From Artemisia argyi (taxonomy: Eukaryota; Streptophyta; Magnoliopsida; Asterales; Asteraceae), in the NCBI GenBank assembly GCA_030686995.1, contig CM060692.1:121680796-121744795 (forward strand): 64,000 nucleotides of DNA, read 5' to 3'. Numbering within the stretch: position 1 is the stretch's first letter; the number at the start of each line of letters is the position of its first letter. The notes beneath the pieces were generated by a model that was given only the letters and a program-made list of their open reading frames with translations, did no database searches and had not been told where the DNA came from. Made by a program: the position numbers and the translations under genes. Below are positions 22,875 through 31,660 of this stretch, in pieces.

Positions 22875-25800
22875 AAAAAACATGGCTGAACACACTGAGA
22901 ACGTCGCAGAACAACCTCTTCCATTACTCACCTTGGATGACATCACTCCCGAGCACTACAATGTCACAATTGGCAACAACAATCCCAGAGTCGATTTCAA
23001 CAAGTTGAATATCACAGAGAAATCATGCAAGATTGTGAAAGATATCCTACTGGCACATCCATGCAAACCACTTCTCACCTGCTCAACTTCAGTTCCACTG
23101 TTCTATCTTCATCAATTCTGGCTTACTGCTCAGACCAACTTGGATAATGAGTCTTTCACTGTTACCTTAGATAGCCAAGATTACTCTGTAGATCATGACG
23201 TTCTTCGAACAGCCCTTCTCATGCCACAAACTGACAACGAATTTGCTCCGATACTACCTGACTTGGAACTTCTTGACTTCTTCATTGAATTAGGATATGA
23301 GGTTGATGATGATGAACCTCTAATCAAGCTTTCCAAATTCAATGTCAAGTATCTACCTCAGCCTTGGAGAACATTCTGTTTGTTGGTGGTTAGATCTATA
23401 TCTGGAAGGAAAAGTGGTCATGAACATCCAAGGCTCGAACACCTGCAAACATTCTGGGGAATGGTGACTCTGACACCAATCGACTTTGCAGTTCCTATCA
23501 TGAATGATATCATCTACAGTATTCAGACCGACCGTGTGAAGACTATGATACCATTCACCAGATTCACCAAGCTTATCATTGAACATCTCTGCAAAAGTTC
23601 TCCAGAATACATCAAGAGGATGGCTGATCCTAATGAGCCGAAGCACCTCGTCGAGGACGACTTCCCCACATTATTCATCAAATCAACCACTTCCGCTACC
23701 AAGAACAAAGGTATGAGGATTCCCGAATACCTTCTGAATGACAACATTAAGAATAGGGCAAACTTCAAGTTGTATGATCTGGCTTACAAAGGGAAACTGG
23801 AAGAAGCAACTACAAAGACTCGTAGCAAAGGAAGTGTAAAGTCTGGGAGTACCACGAGCACCACTGGATCACCGCACACAAGATCTAAGTCTGCTACAAT
23901 GGCAAAACCCAAGACTACTACCACACCTAAACCTACATCCAAACCTAAACCTGCTACCAAACCAAAGAAGAAGGCAACTCCTGAGTACTTTATTCGGGAT
24001 GAACCTACTCCTTCACCTTCTGACACCGAGTCTGAGTTCGATACAGAATCTGACGAAGAAGAACCAGACTATGAACTAAGATACAGAGCACCTGATGAAG
24101 GATTTCCAGCAATAGAGATTGCAGTACAACAAAGTCTGGAAACTTATGAAGAAGAGACAAGGAGAAGAAAAGGAGTCATTATCAATGAGCCAAATGATGA
24201 TGAAGATGCACCAATCGTTGAACCATTAGTTGATAAACGCAAACTTAAGAGTATAGTTGTCGACACTAGAGATGAAGAAAAGCAGCTTAGGAAAGAACAG
24301 AGGAAAGCAAGCCTTGAAAGCCGACTTCTATCACACCCTCCAACACCACCACCTATTGATCAGTCAGAACATGTAGGGGCTACAAGCAGTATGGTTCCTC
24401 CAACAACGTCAGAATCAGCTCCACAACCTGATGACAACGTTAAGGATACAGACAAGACTGAAGATGTCCACATGACAGAGACTGCTACTTTAGAGGAGAA
24501 TGTTGGCGGTCAAGAGAACTTAGCTACGGATCAGGAACATGAATATCTTATTACTCCAGAGTTTCTTGCACGAGAAGCAGAGGAACGTCGTCGAAAGGAA
24601 AACGAAGAGAAGAACGCGTTCGACACCAACATGTTTCTTAAGTCATCTTCTCAGCAGACTTCCTCAGCACAACCTCCACCTCCTCAAGACTCTCCGCCAA
24701 AGGATCCAACTCCTCCTGCTTCTTCTTCAGACTCTCACAACGAGTCTTCATCTGAATCATCACCAGAGCACTCATCACCCACACCATCTGAAACCGCATC
24801 TAAACAGCATTCGATCAATGAACCAAAACAACAAGTTGATCTTCAGGAGCAAGTGAACAAACTCACCGACATGGTTACCAAACTTACTAAACAAGTTGAG
24901 GAATTCCAGGATTCTACGCAGCTGATTGACAAGTTCTTGAAATCTGATTACGAAGGGTTTATCAGAACTGCAACACATGATTTTCTCATTGATAATCTGG
25001 TTGAGATGATCACTCCTGAGATAGCAAACCTTCTCACACCAATCAATGACAACTTGGATCACAGAATTAGAAGTGTAACAAGGAAAATGTTGTCTACTAC
25101 ACCATTCACGCTTCACACCGCAAAATCTTCTACTGTGGCTCCAACCGTCCAAGAATTGTCCTTCAATGACATGCTTGTCAAACTCTTCGACAACCTTGCC
25201 ACCAAAACCACACAGACAGCTGAAGAAAAAGGCCTGTATGATGCTATGGTAGCTTATATGTCAAAAGAGTCATGCAAAGATGCTGCTGGAACCAGAAAAC
25301 GGACAAGAAAAGATGACGATCCTGACCCAAACTCCAAAGGCAAGAAACCGAAGTCTGGAACAGGTCCCTCATCCTCTCTACAACCACAGAAGGACTCCAC
25401 TCCTCCTGGCACTCAACAACAACCCTCTGCTACTGGTGAAGGTCAAACCGAAGATGAAGAAATGTTCATGGAACAAACTGATGACTTCCAAGATCAACTT
25501 GACACCGATTACCGTGCTCCACCAACTCATGATTCTCATGCTGGTCCATCATCACCGTCCAAAGCCAAAGACAAAGATGCTACATCCAAGTCTAAGAAAT
25601 CCAAGAAGAAAACACGTCATTCATGGCTCGACAATGATGACAATCCTCAGAATGATTGGCTGACAGAAATGGTCCAAGCTCAACCTCCTCTGGAAGAAGA
25701 AGAACCTCTTCCTGGTAACACTCTTCAGTTCACCCAGGTCATTATGAAGGATCTTCACATCAACAAACTCACAAAGGCGGAGCTTAGGAGAATCAATAGG

Positions 25801-27006
25801 GATGCACAAGAATTCCTCAAGAAAAGATCTGGAAACAAAGTCGAATACGAATATCACATGCAGAATATAGCTAGTGCAATGTCTGCCGACTTTGACTGGT
25901 TAAATCCTGAAGTGAATATCGACCTAAGTTCCAAGAATCATGAAAAACCTTACTTCACCGACTGGACCAAACCATTACCGTTGAAAGGATTTCCTGACAA
26001 ACCAAAGATACCTTACAGCTTCTTCTTCAACAAAGATCTTCGTAACATCCAGCTCACTCAAGAGATATCCAAGAAGAAATATGCTTCCTCACTCACAATC
26101 TCAGTACCAGCCGCTAGATACGAAATTCCAGCCATTGAAGAAACCACCCGTATTTTCAGCAACTCCATCGTTGCTTACGACAGAGATGCTCTACACGGAA
26201 TTCAACATTGGCCTGATCGTCGTCGTCTCGGTTATACAAGCAGATTAGGAGAAACATCATTGGAAAATGTGAAGCAGAAATCAAAGATCATCGCTATCTT
26301 GGAGATTCAGCAGTCGAAACGGTTTAACTACTTATTCATGCGTGAAATTGTTGTTAAACGACAAGATGAAAAGAAGTACAAGTTCTCCGAAGCAGACTTT
26401 CCCAACCTTTACCTCAATGACATAGAAGATATGTATCTTGAAAAGGTTCAGAATAGAATGCGCGGATTCGATAGAGACGTTCAGTACAACTTCATGGCAT
26501 CGCTACTTCTTTACATCCGACGACTGATTGTTCAAGAAAGAGTGGAAGATCTTCAGCTTGGAGTGGAAAGTTACCAACAAAAGATCAATTTGACAAAGCC
26601 ACAGTTCTACTTTGATGGTCTCTATGACACACCACAGTTTACTCTCATCCAAGAACCGTTTGGTTTCACATACATCAACAGCAAAAAGCTACAAAGCTTC
26701 ATGAGGTTCGATGAGGTACATAAATTCTGTGATGTTACACTCAAGTTTGTTCGTGATGGGCTTGTCAAACGGTTGAATGATGATCGACGTAAGATAGCTA
26801 AGGGGGAACAACCTAGATGGAAATCCAGCTCCAGAAGACAAGTTCGTAACTTTGTCTTAAAGATTGAAGAACGGTTATTTCGACGGGAACAGATCAGACG
26901 ACTGGAAAGCTACATCGGTGCCAGACCATCGTTTCCTGTCAGAAACTTCGAAAGACCTGAACCTCAGTTCACTAACTTCAATGCTCCACTTCCAGACGAA
27001 GAATAA
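22858..27006 (+). CDS. E1 ORF3, large protein of unknown function downstream of pol
   Basis: The frame is 1382 aa from ATG 22858. The ATG at 22882 (residue 9, MAEHTEN) is the better start, because E2 also begins Met-Ala and a splice acceptor precedes it. Residues about 30-320 form a globular domain with a LTCSTSVPLFYLHQFW motif. A Lys/Thr/Pro linker (about 320-380) and acidic and Ser/Pro-rich segments follow. A short coiled coil is at about 659-684. A charged C-terminal domain lies at about 980-1382. I see no signal peptide or membrane span, so an envelope role is not supported. Similar proteins are, from memory, common but uncharacterised in Asteraceae. Confidence 0.85.
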   Translation: MVIFFRKNMAEHTENVAEQPLPLLTLDDITPEHYNVTIGNNNPRVDFNKLNITEKSCKIVKDILLAHPCKPLLTCSTSVPLFYLHQFWLTAQTNLDNESFTVTLDSQDYSVDHDVLRTALLMPQTDNEFAPILPDLELLDFFIELGYEVDDDEPLIKLSKFNVKYLPQPWRTFCLLVVRSISGRKSGHEHPRLEHLQTFWGMVTLTPIDFAVPIMNDIIYSIQTDRVKTMIPFTRFTKLIIEHLCKSSPEYIKRMADPNEPKHLVEDDFPTLFIKSTTSATKNKGMRIPEYLLNDNIKNRANFKLYDLAYKGKLEEATTKTRSKGSVKSGSTTSTTGSPHTRSKSATMAKPKTTTTPKPTSKPKPATKPKKKATPEYFIRDEPTPSPSDTESEFDTESDEEEPDYELRYRAPDEGFPAIEIAVQQSLETYEEETRRRKGVIINEPNDDEDAPIVEPLVDKRKLKSIVVDTRDEEKQLRKEQRKASLESRLLSHPPTPPPIDQSEHVGATSSMVPPTTSESAPQPDDNVKDTDKTEDVHMTETATLEENVGGQENLATDQEHEYLITPEFLAREAEERRRKENEEKNAFDTNMFLKSSSQQTSSAQPPPPQDSPPKDPTPPASSSDSHNESSSESSPEHSSPTPSETASKQHSINEPKQQVDLQEQVNKLTDMVTKLTKQVEEFQDSTQLIDKFLKSDYEGFIRTATHDFLIDNLVEMITPEIANLLTPINDNLDHRIRSVTRKMLSTTPFTLHTAKSSTVAPTVQELSFNDMLVKLFDNLATKTTQTAEEKGLYDAMVAYMSKESCKDAAGTRKRTRKDDDPDPNSKGKKPKSGTGPSSSLQPQKDSTPPGTQQQPSATGEGQTEDEEMFMEQTDDFQDQLDTDYRAPPTHDSHAGPSSPSKAKDKDATSKSKKSKKKTRHSWLDNDDNPQNDWLTEMVQAQPPLEEEEPLPGNTLQFTQVIMKDLHINKLTKAELRRINRDAQEFLKKRSGNKVEYEYHMQNIASAMSADFDWLNPEVNIDLSSKNHEKPYFTDWTKPLPLKGFPDKPKIPYSFFFNKDLRNIQLTQEISKKKYASSLTISVPAARYEIPAIEETTRIFSNSIVAYDRDALHGIQHWPDRRRLGYTSRLGETSLENVKQKSKIIAILEIQQSKRFNYLFMREIVVKRQDEKKYKFSEADFPNLYLNDIEDMYLEKVQNRMRGFDRDVQYNFMASLLLYIRRLIVQERVEDLQLGVESYQQKINLTKPQFYFDGLYDTPQFTLIQEPFGFTYINSKKLQSFMRFDEVHKFCDVTLKFVRDGLVKRLNDDRRKIAKGEQPRWKSSSRRQVRNFVLKIEERLFRREQIRRLESYIGARPSFPVRNFERPEPQFTNFNAPLPDEE

Positions 27007-27267
27007 CTTGGTACATTTGATCTTATTTTTTAATATCAATTGTTTCATTGAATGAATCATTTTTTCTATTATGGCTTGTGCACACATAACAGTGTACAAC
27101 CCGTGCTTGTAATTAAAGGACCCTGAGGTACGCTTCAGTGCCTCAATCCTAAACAAAAGGAGCGAAGGCTTCTTACTTTTGAGTAGAATTAATCAAACAT
27201 TTATGATTTCTCATAATTCTGCTCAAAAGGACAAGTATTTCACCTCAATAAGACCTAATCACTTGTT

Positions 27268-27840
27268 GAGGGGGAGCACTTGTCAAAAACAAAAATACTT
27301 TGTTCAAACATCAAAAGTTCTTTGTGAATCTCCCCGTAAGACTCAAAAGGCATATTTTAATCTAAAAGTTTGTCAAAAACACCATTTTATATGCTATTTT
27401 TGAGGGGGAGAAAATGAAAAGGTGATTAAAACATACGAAGTCAAAGCTTTAAGTTGTATCATGTGCGAGCTAGACTCAGTATTAACCCAGGAATTGACGA
27501 GATAATACAAGTTAGTAACATCGAAAGGACTTATCCTCGACGGGTAATAACATCAAGTTAGTTACTAGAGCTAGTTGTCACCTAAAAGCTGACAATGCAT
27601 CTCTTTAACTAACCACGTAAGCGTGTCTCGAAAAGGATATGTCTTAGTAGAAAAGTACCATCTCGAGAAACTTTCTATGGACTTGATCAGGCCGGGTAAT
27701 AATTTCAAGCTAGTCTAACTAGTGATGTAAGCGTGTCTCGAATCGGTCTTGTTCACGGAAAGTGGATCAATTCAAAAGTGATTGCTCCTCCCGCATGTGC
27801 AAATTTATTTAAACACTTATGAGCACATGTGCAGGGGGAG
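27268..27840 (+). promoter_or_regulatory. Extra polypurine tracts in E1
   Basis: GAGGGGGAG occurs at 27268-27276 and 27402-27410, and AGGGGGAG at 27833-27840. These resemble the functional tract at 29295 and may prime additional plus strands. Confidence 0.6.
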
Positions 27841-28032
27841 CCCTTCAAAAGTGTACACAAAACTCTCAAAGTGTTAACCAAAATATTTGATTATCACAAA
27901 CACTTTGAGAGATTTTCAATCAAAGGTTTCTTGGCTACTGTCGGAGTTATAAGGTGATTAAGATAGGAATATCTGTCCTATGATCCGCCAGAGCCGGAGG
28001 GATCTACCCAAGGACATCTCCCATAGTTAGAA

Positions 28033-28302
28033 TTAGAAGTCCTTAGGTATGATACGAAAAAAGGAGAAATGAATGAAAGGGAAAGAAGGAGTTGAAGAAT
28101 TAAAAAGAAAAGTAAAGTAAAGGGTGAAAAGAAATAGCCCTCCAGATGATTCAACCTTAGCGCAGACACCGGGTTCAATACGTATGCTACTGGTTGTTGC
28201 TAAGGCGACGCCGGTATTGAAGATTAAGTCATCATGGACCCAGTGACGCAATGCACTAAACCTTCTTAACCACTCAAGTTCTCTTAAAAGGACTTGTTTC
28301 AT
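28033..28302 (-). CDS. Antisense 89-aa ORF in E1 3' region
   Basis: It runs opposite to the element from ATG 28302. The N-terminal half (MKQVLLRELEWLRRF, ATTSSIRIEP) is basic and helical in look; the C-terminal half is strongly hydrophobic (Phe/Leu/Ser) and ends IIPKDF. E2 has an ORF of exactly the same length at the same place (46371-46640). In the first 51 codons I count six synonymous and four non-synonymous differences. The middle part is shifted by a -1/+1 indel pair that restores the same ending. No known family is recognised. Antisense ORFs between pol and the 3' LTR are known from Tat-lineage gypsy elements, not commonly from copia. Confidence 0.45.
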   Translation of the reverse strand: MKQVLLRELEWLRRFSALRHWVHDDLIFNTGVALATTSSIRIEPGVCAKVESSGGLFLFTLYFTFLFNSSTPSFPFIHFSFFRIIPKDF

Positions 28303-28747
28303 TCTCACAGGGGAACCCGCGTAACCTATCGACCCATCTCTTAGAGACGGTTGATATTGAAGAAGGACATCCCCAGTCTCCGCATAGGAAACCTAGGTGT
28401 GCACTTATAGAGTCTAGAGCCTTGAGATACATCAAAGATCTCTTAGGAACACTTAGTATTTCTACGACTGGTGTCCTACATCAATGGGCATCAGTTGTAA
28501 ACTATCGAGTCCTTCGCAGATCTTAGCAATCTGCCGAGAACGTTTATGAGAGGATTACGTAAGTATTTCTCAATGATTGAACGGAAATCCTGCCAGGGTC
28601 AACATCAAACAGCCCTGACAGCAGGTCACTTCGGTAACCCCACAAGGGTTACGCTTAGTGTTTGCGGTGGTTCCATTACGGTCTACAGTCGTGGAGTGAT
28701 CCCCAGCGACTCACCCAGTCATTGAGCTACCTAGTAGGTCTCGTAAG

Positions 28748-28759
28748 CTCCTTCGGGAG
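28748..28759 (+). other. UUCG-tetraloop hairpin in E1 3' noncoding block
   Basis: CTCC-TTCG-GGAG forms a very stable cUUCGg hairpin in the element's RNA. E2 has CTCC-TTCG-GGGG (45908-45919, minus), which keeps the stem through a G-U pair. A nearby GTAACCC/GGGTTAC stem lies at about 28635-28653. Confidence 0.45.
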
Positions 28760-29294
28760 TATCTGATATGGGAACGGCCTGGATAAGGATTAGAAGGAGT
28801 CTTCACAATATGCTGTTGATGAGCTCTAATTCCTTATCCGTAAGTACCGGTGATTTATTGCTAACTGTCTACTCGCAGGTACCTCACTTCCATGATGACG
28901 GATTCCACATGCTCATACATGCATCTTGCAATCATCCAAAGCTCCCTCAAAGATCAAAGCAACACAAAGTTCAAAGTAAGATTCTACGCCAAAAGAAGAA
29001 TCTACAAAGTTTAAAGACCAAAGATCTTATGTGAAAAAAAAAAGGGGACTACGTGCATGTATAAGTCAGAACTCAAAGATGTATGAGCATGTTGGAATGG
29101 CGGACTACCACCACAGACGCAGGAGTGACGAATGGCAGATTACTTCATAACAATTATCACTACAACATCATCAAAGAACAAAGACAAAGAGCAGAGTATA
29201 CCCATCATTATTCTTATCATTTCTGAAGACGTCTAAAGCTATGAAAGTCTAAGATAAAGATGAAGACGTCAAGCAACCACGATGACCGACCCTT

Positions 29295-29302
29295 AGGGGG
29301 AG
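29295..29302 (+). promoter_or_regulatory. E1 polypurine tract
   Basis: AGGGGGAG followed by AT immediately precedes the 3' LTR. It is the expected plus-strand primer. Confidence 0.85.
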
Positions 29303-29304
29303 AT

Positions 29305-29660
29305 TGTTGGAACCATAGTTTTACTATTTTATCAAGTTTCGGTCATTTGTAATAATAGGTTGCTTTAGTTATTTTATTACTTACACTTATGAAATATTAC
29401 ATGTTTACTAGACTTAAGCTTAAGTGATCCATGGGCTTTAAGGCCCATACGAATTCAAGGATAGGGGGAGAGGGTGTGTTGCCCTAGCTCCTTCCCTATA
29501 AATAGATAGCTTAGGTCTTTGTAATATTTGGTTGGTTATTTGAAAACATTAAGGAAACTCTTGCATTTCACTTTCTCAAATTTCTCATAATCATCCCACT
29601 CTCATTCTCATCTCATTTCTTTATCAATCATACTTGTGTTTACAAAATGGTGACCTAACA
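29305..29660 (+). mobile_element. E1 3' LTR
   Basis: 356 bp, identical by eye to 12086-12441, ending CTAACA and followed by the GATTG duplication. The TATA box copy is at 29497-29504. Confidence 0.95.
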
Positions 29661-29665
29661 GATTG
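29661..29665 (+). repeat. Target site duplication of E1, right copy
   Basis: GATTG, matching 12081-12085. Confidence 0.9.
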
Positions 29666-30105
29666 TATGTTGGAATGTAAATTCCTATGGATTTTGGGTT
29701 TTATCCTGTGTTTTAATGATAAGGCTTGGGCAATTTTGAATATTTTTGTCTGTATATTATGTGTATTATGGGAGTATAATTTGGTTAGTATTGATTGTGA
29801 GTTTATTGTTGTAAGATGTTACTATTGTTAGGTATGGCGTTGGAAGCGAGTACACATGTGGAAGGATACATCTAAAATTGTGGGTGGCCGACACAATTAT
29901 AAATGTATCATAACACATGTGGACTTATAGCCAATGTTACATTGAATCAATGGTGATATGCTTATGTGTGGTACTATTGAGTTTATTTTCGTTGTGTGTT
30001 GAGGGTGTTCCATGTGATGGGAAGTAAATGATTAAGTATGATTACGAGAATTGTGGAATCTTGTGAATGGTCTCTAATGCTTCTATTGTCCTACGTGTTT
30101 AGGAA

Positions 30106-30750
30106 ATGGTGCCAAGGAAACCAAGACGACCTATCACTAAGTCACCTATGAGTGGAGCTTACCGAACACCAAAGAAGTCGACACCTATTGTTGGGGATAG
30201 CAACCTTATCTTCCAACAAATGATCAATCAACAGCTAGAAGCTTTAATGCCTGAGCTTGTGACTCAATTAAGTCCGCAGATAGGCAGTGGAGCCCATCCT
30301 GATGGTGCTGGAAGTGGAAGAAGTGGAAATAATGGGTGTACTTATAAGGAGTTTATGGCTTGTAAGCCCAAGGAATATGATGGAAAGGGTGGTGCGATTG
30401 CACTCACTTGATGGATAGAGAAAATGGAGTCGGTGATTGATATAAGTGGATGTAGTGAGGGCCAGAAAGTTAAGTATGCGGTTAATTCCTTGGTTAACAA
30501 GGAGTTGACCTGGTGGAATATGCAACTTCAAGCTAGAGGTAGAGTTGCGGCTTTGGGTATGACTTGGGAGGACTTCAAAGCCATAATGGTGGAGGAGTTT
30601 AGTCCAAGCAATGGAATGCAGAAGTTGGAAGAAGAGTTGTGGAATCATACTATGGTTAGAGCTAATCATATGGGGTACACTGACAAGTTTCATGAGTTAG
30701 CTAGGATGGTTCCTCATCTAGTAACTCCTGAATCGAAGCGTATTGAGAGG
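30106..30750 (+). pseudogene. gag: Truncated gag of gypsy element A
   Basis: The frame resumes element A after the E1 insertion. It starts at ATG 30106 with a basic stretch (VPRKPRRPITKS). It then shows the Ty3/gypsy gag core, including AVNSLVNKELTWW and MTWEDFKAIMVEEF. One in-frame TGA at 30409 (apparently from CGA) breaks it. At about 30751 the reading frame runs directly into LTR-like sequence, so the rest of gag and pol is missing. It is a dead remnant. Confidence 0.8.
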
Positions 30751-31225
30751 TAATCATTGTGGGGTCGAAGGACACAAGCCGTCCTATTGGTTACCTTATG
30801 AGTGTTGTTGCCTTTGTGTGTGATATTAACTTGCAAATGCATGTAGCTATATGTAACTATAATTATTTGTCCAGCTATATTTTGTAATCACGGTGAATTT
30901 GGTTGCCTTGTGTGTTGAGTCTCAAACCTATGAATCTCACCAACATTATGTTGACGTTTTAAGCATCATTTTCAGGTGAGCTTTCTAAGGATAAGATAGA
31001 AGGATGTGGATAGACGAGACCTTAGTTGCATTGGAAGTGGTTTATCATCTATGTTTGGAATTATGTTTTGTTTTGATTATTTTGTTTTGGGGTATTGTTA
31101 CAACACTTTGTGTTTGTACATTGCTCTATTTATGTACATGTAGTTGTTCTCTATGTAGACACCAGGTGTTGTGATGATATCCATGAAGTTACACCCTCGC
31201 GTTTCCGCCGTGGCGGGGTGTGACA
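30751..31225 (+). mobile_element. Truncated LTR joined to gag (element A/B junction)
   Basis: From GTAATCATTG onward the sequence matches the right-hand part of the LTR at 37411-37928, ending GTGTGACA. The left 2 kb of the LTR is absent. The join inside gag marks a deletion or illegitimate recombination between related elements. Confidence 0.75.
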
Positions 31226-31228
31226 GAT

Positions 31229-31241
31229 TGGTATCAGAGCC
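31229..31241 (+). promoter_or_regulatory. Primer binding site of element B
   Basis: TGGTATCAGAGCC three bases after the LTR end, identical to that of element A. Confidence 0.8.
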
Positions 31242-31450
31242 TTGGTTATAGAGAATTAGGTGGTTGAACCTAGACTATAGCTTAGGAGTCCCTCATATAG
31301 TTGCATTTAGGATCTATGTGTAAGTATAGTATTTTATATGTCTATTTTCCTATATTCAAGAGATGTTTTATTGAGTTTTGGACGTCTATTCTATCCCCTA
31401 TACGTAGTATTGTATATATCGACTTTATTATATCGTCTTCCGCGTGTAAG

Positions 31451-31660
31451 ATGCTTCGTTGGACTACCATTGTCATTATTGGATGCGAGAGAGGTGGTAG
31501 GATGAAGCGGACTAACCGCAGAATCCAAGTTCCCGATAGCATGTATCTATGTTCGGACAAGGAGAGGATGTTTATGGGAAATGTTGGTGGAGAAGAAGTG
31601 GGGAGGTTTGGAACCACGACGACTTTTGGAGATGGAGCCATTACCAAATACCCTTGGTAG
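31451..31660 (+). pseudogene. Remnant of the pre-gag ORF in element B
   Basis: The frame MLRWTTIV...GGRMKRTNRR matches the N-terminal part of the ORF at 11551-11994. The original ATG position reads ATC here and the frame stops after about 69 codons. It shows the ORF existed in the ancestor of both elements. Confidence 0.55.

Larger units (their letters stand above)
27007..29304 (+). other. E1 3' noncoding region
   Basis: 2.3 kb after ORF3 containing polypurine tracts, an antisense ORF and a GC-richer block (about 27.4-29.0 kb) that is well conserved in E2 (about 45.6-47.3 kb). AAGCGTGTCTCGAA occurs twice (near 27619 and 27730) and both copies are kept in E2. Confidence 0.8.
12086..29660 (+). 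mobile_element. E1: giant, apparently intact Ty1/copia retrotransposon
   Basis: The element is 17,575 bp, about two to three times the usual copia size. It has two 356-bp LTRs that look identical by eye, a perfect 5-bp target duplication GATTG, a primer binding site, polypurine tracts and three uninterrupted long ORFs. The domain order is gag, protease, integrase, RT, RNase H (integrase before RT = copia). A third ORF and a long 3' noncoding region follow. Multiple polypurine tracts, coiled-coil gag and a post-pol ORF recall Sireviruses, but the LTRs are much shorter. It is inserted in the leader of gypsy element A. Identical LTRs imply a very recent insertion. Confidence 0.93.

Noticed and set aside
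22858..27006. Envelope protein call for ORF3
   Set aside because: No signal peptide, membrane span or glycoprotein features are visible; position after pol alone is not enough.
28000..28790. rRNA or organelle-derived insert
   Set aside because: The region is GC-richer and structured, but I could not match it to any rRNA or tRNA signature, and it occurs at the same place in E1 and E2.
12086..29660. Integrated pararetrovirus
   Set aside because: LTRs, target duplication and an integrase placed before RT define a Ty1/copia retrotransposon; no movement protein or coat motifs were seen.
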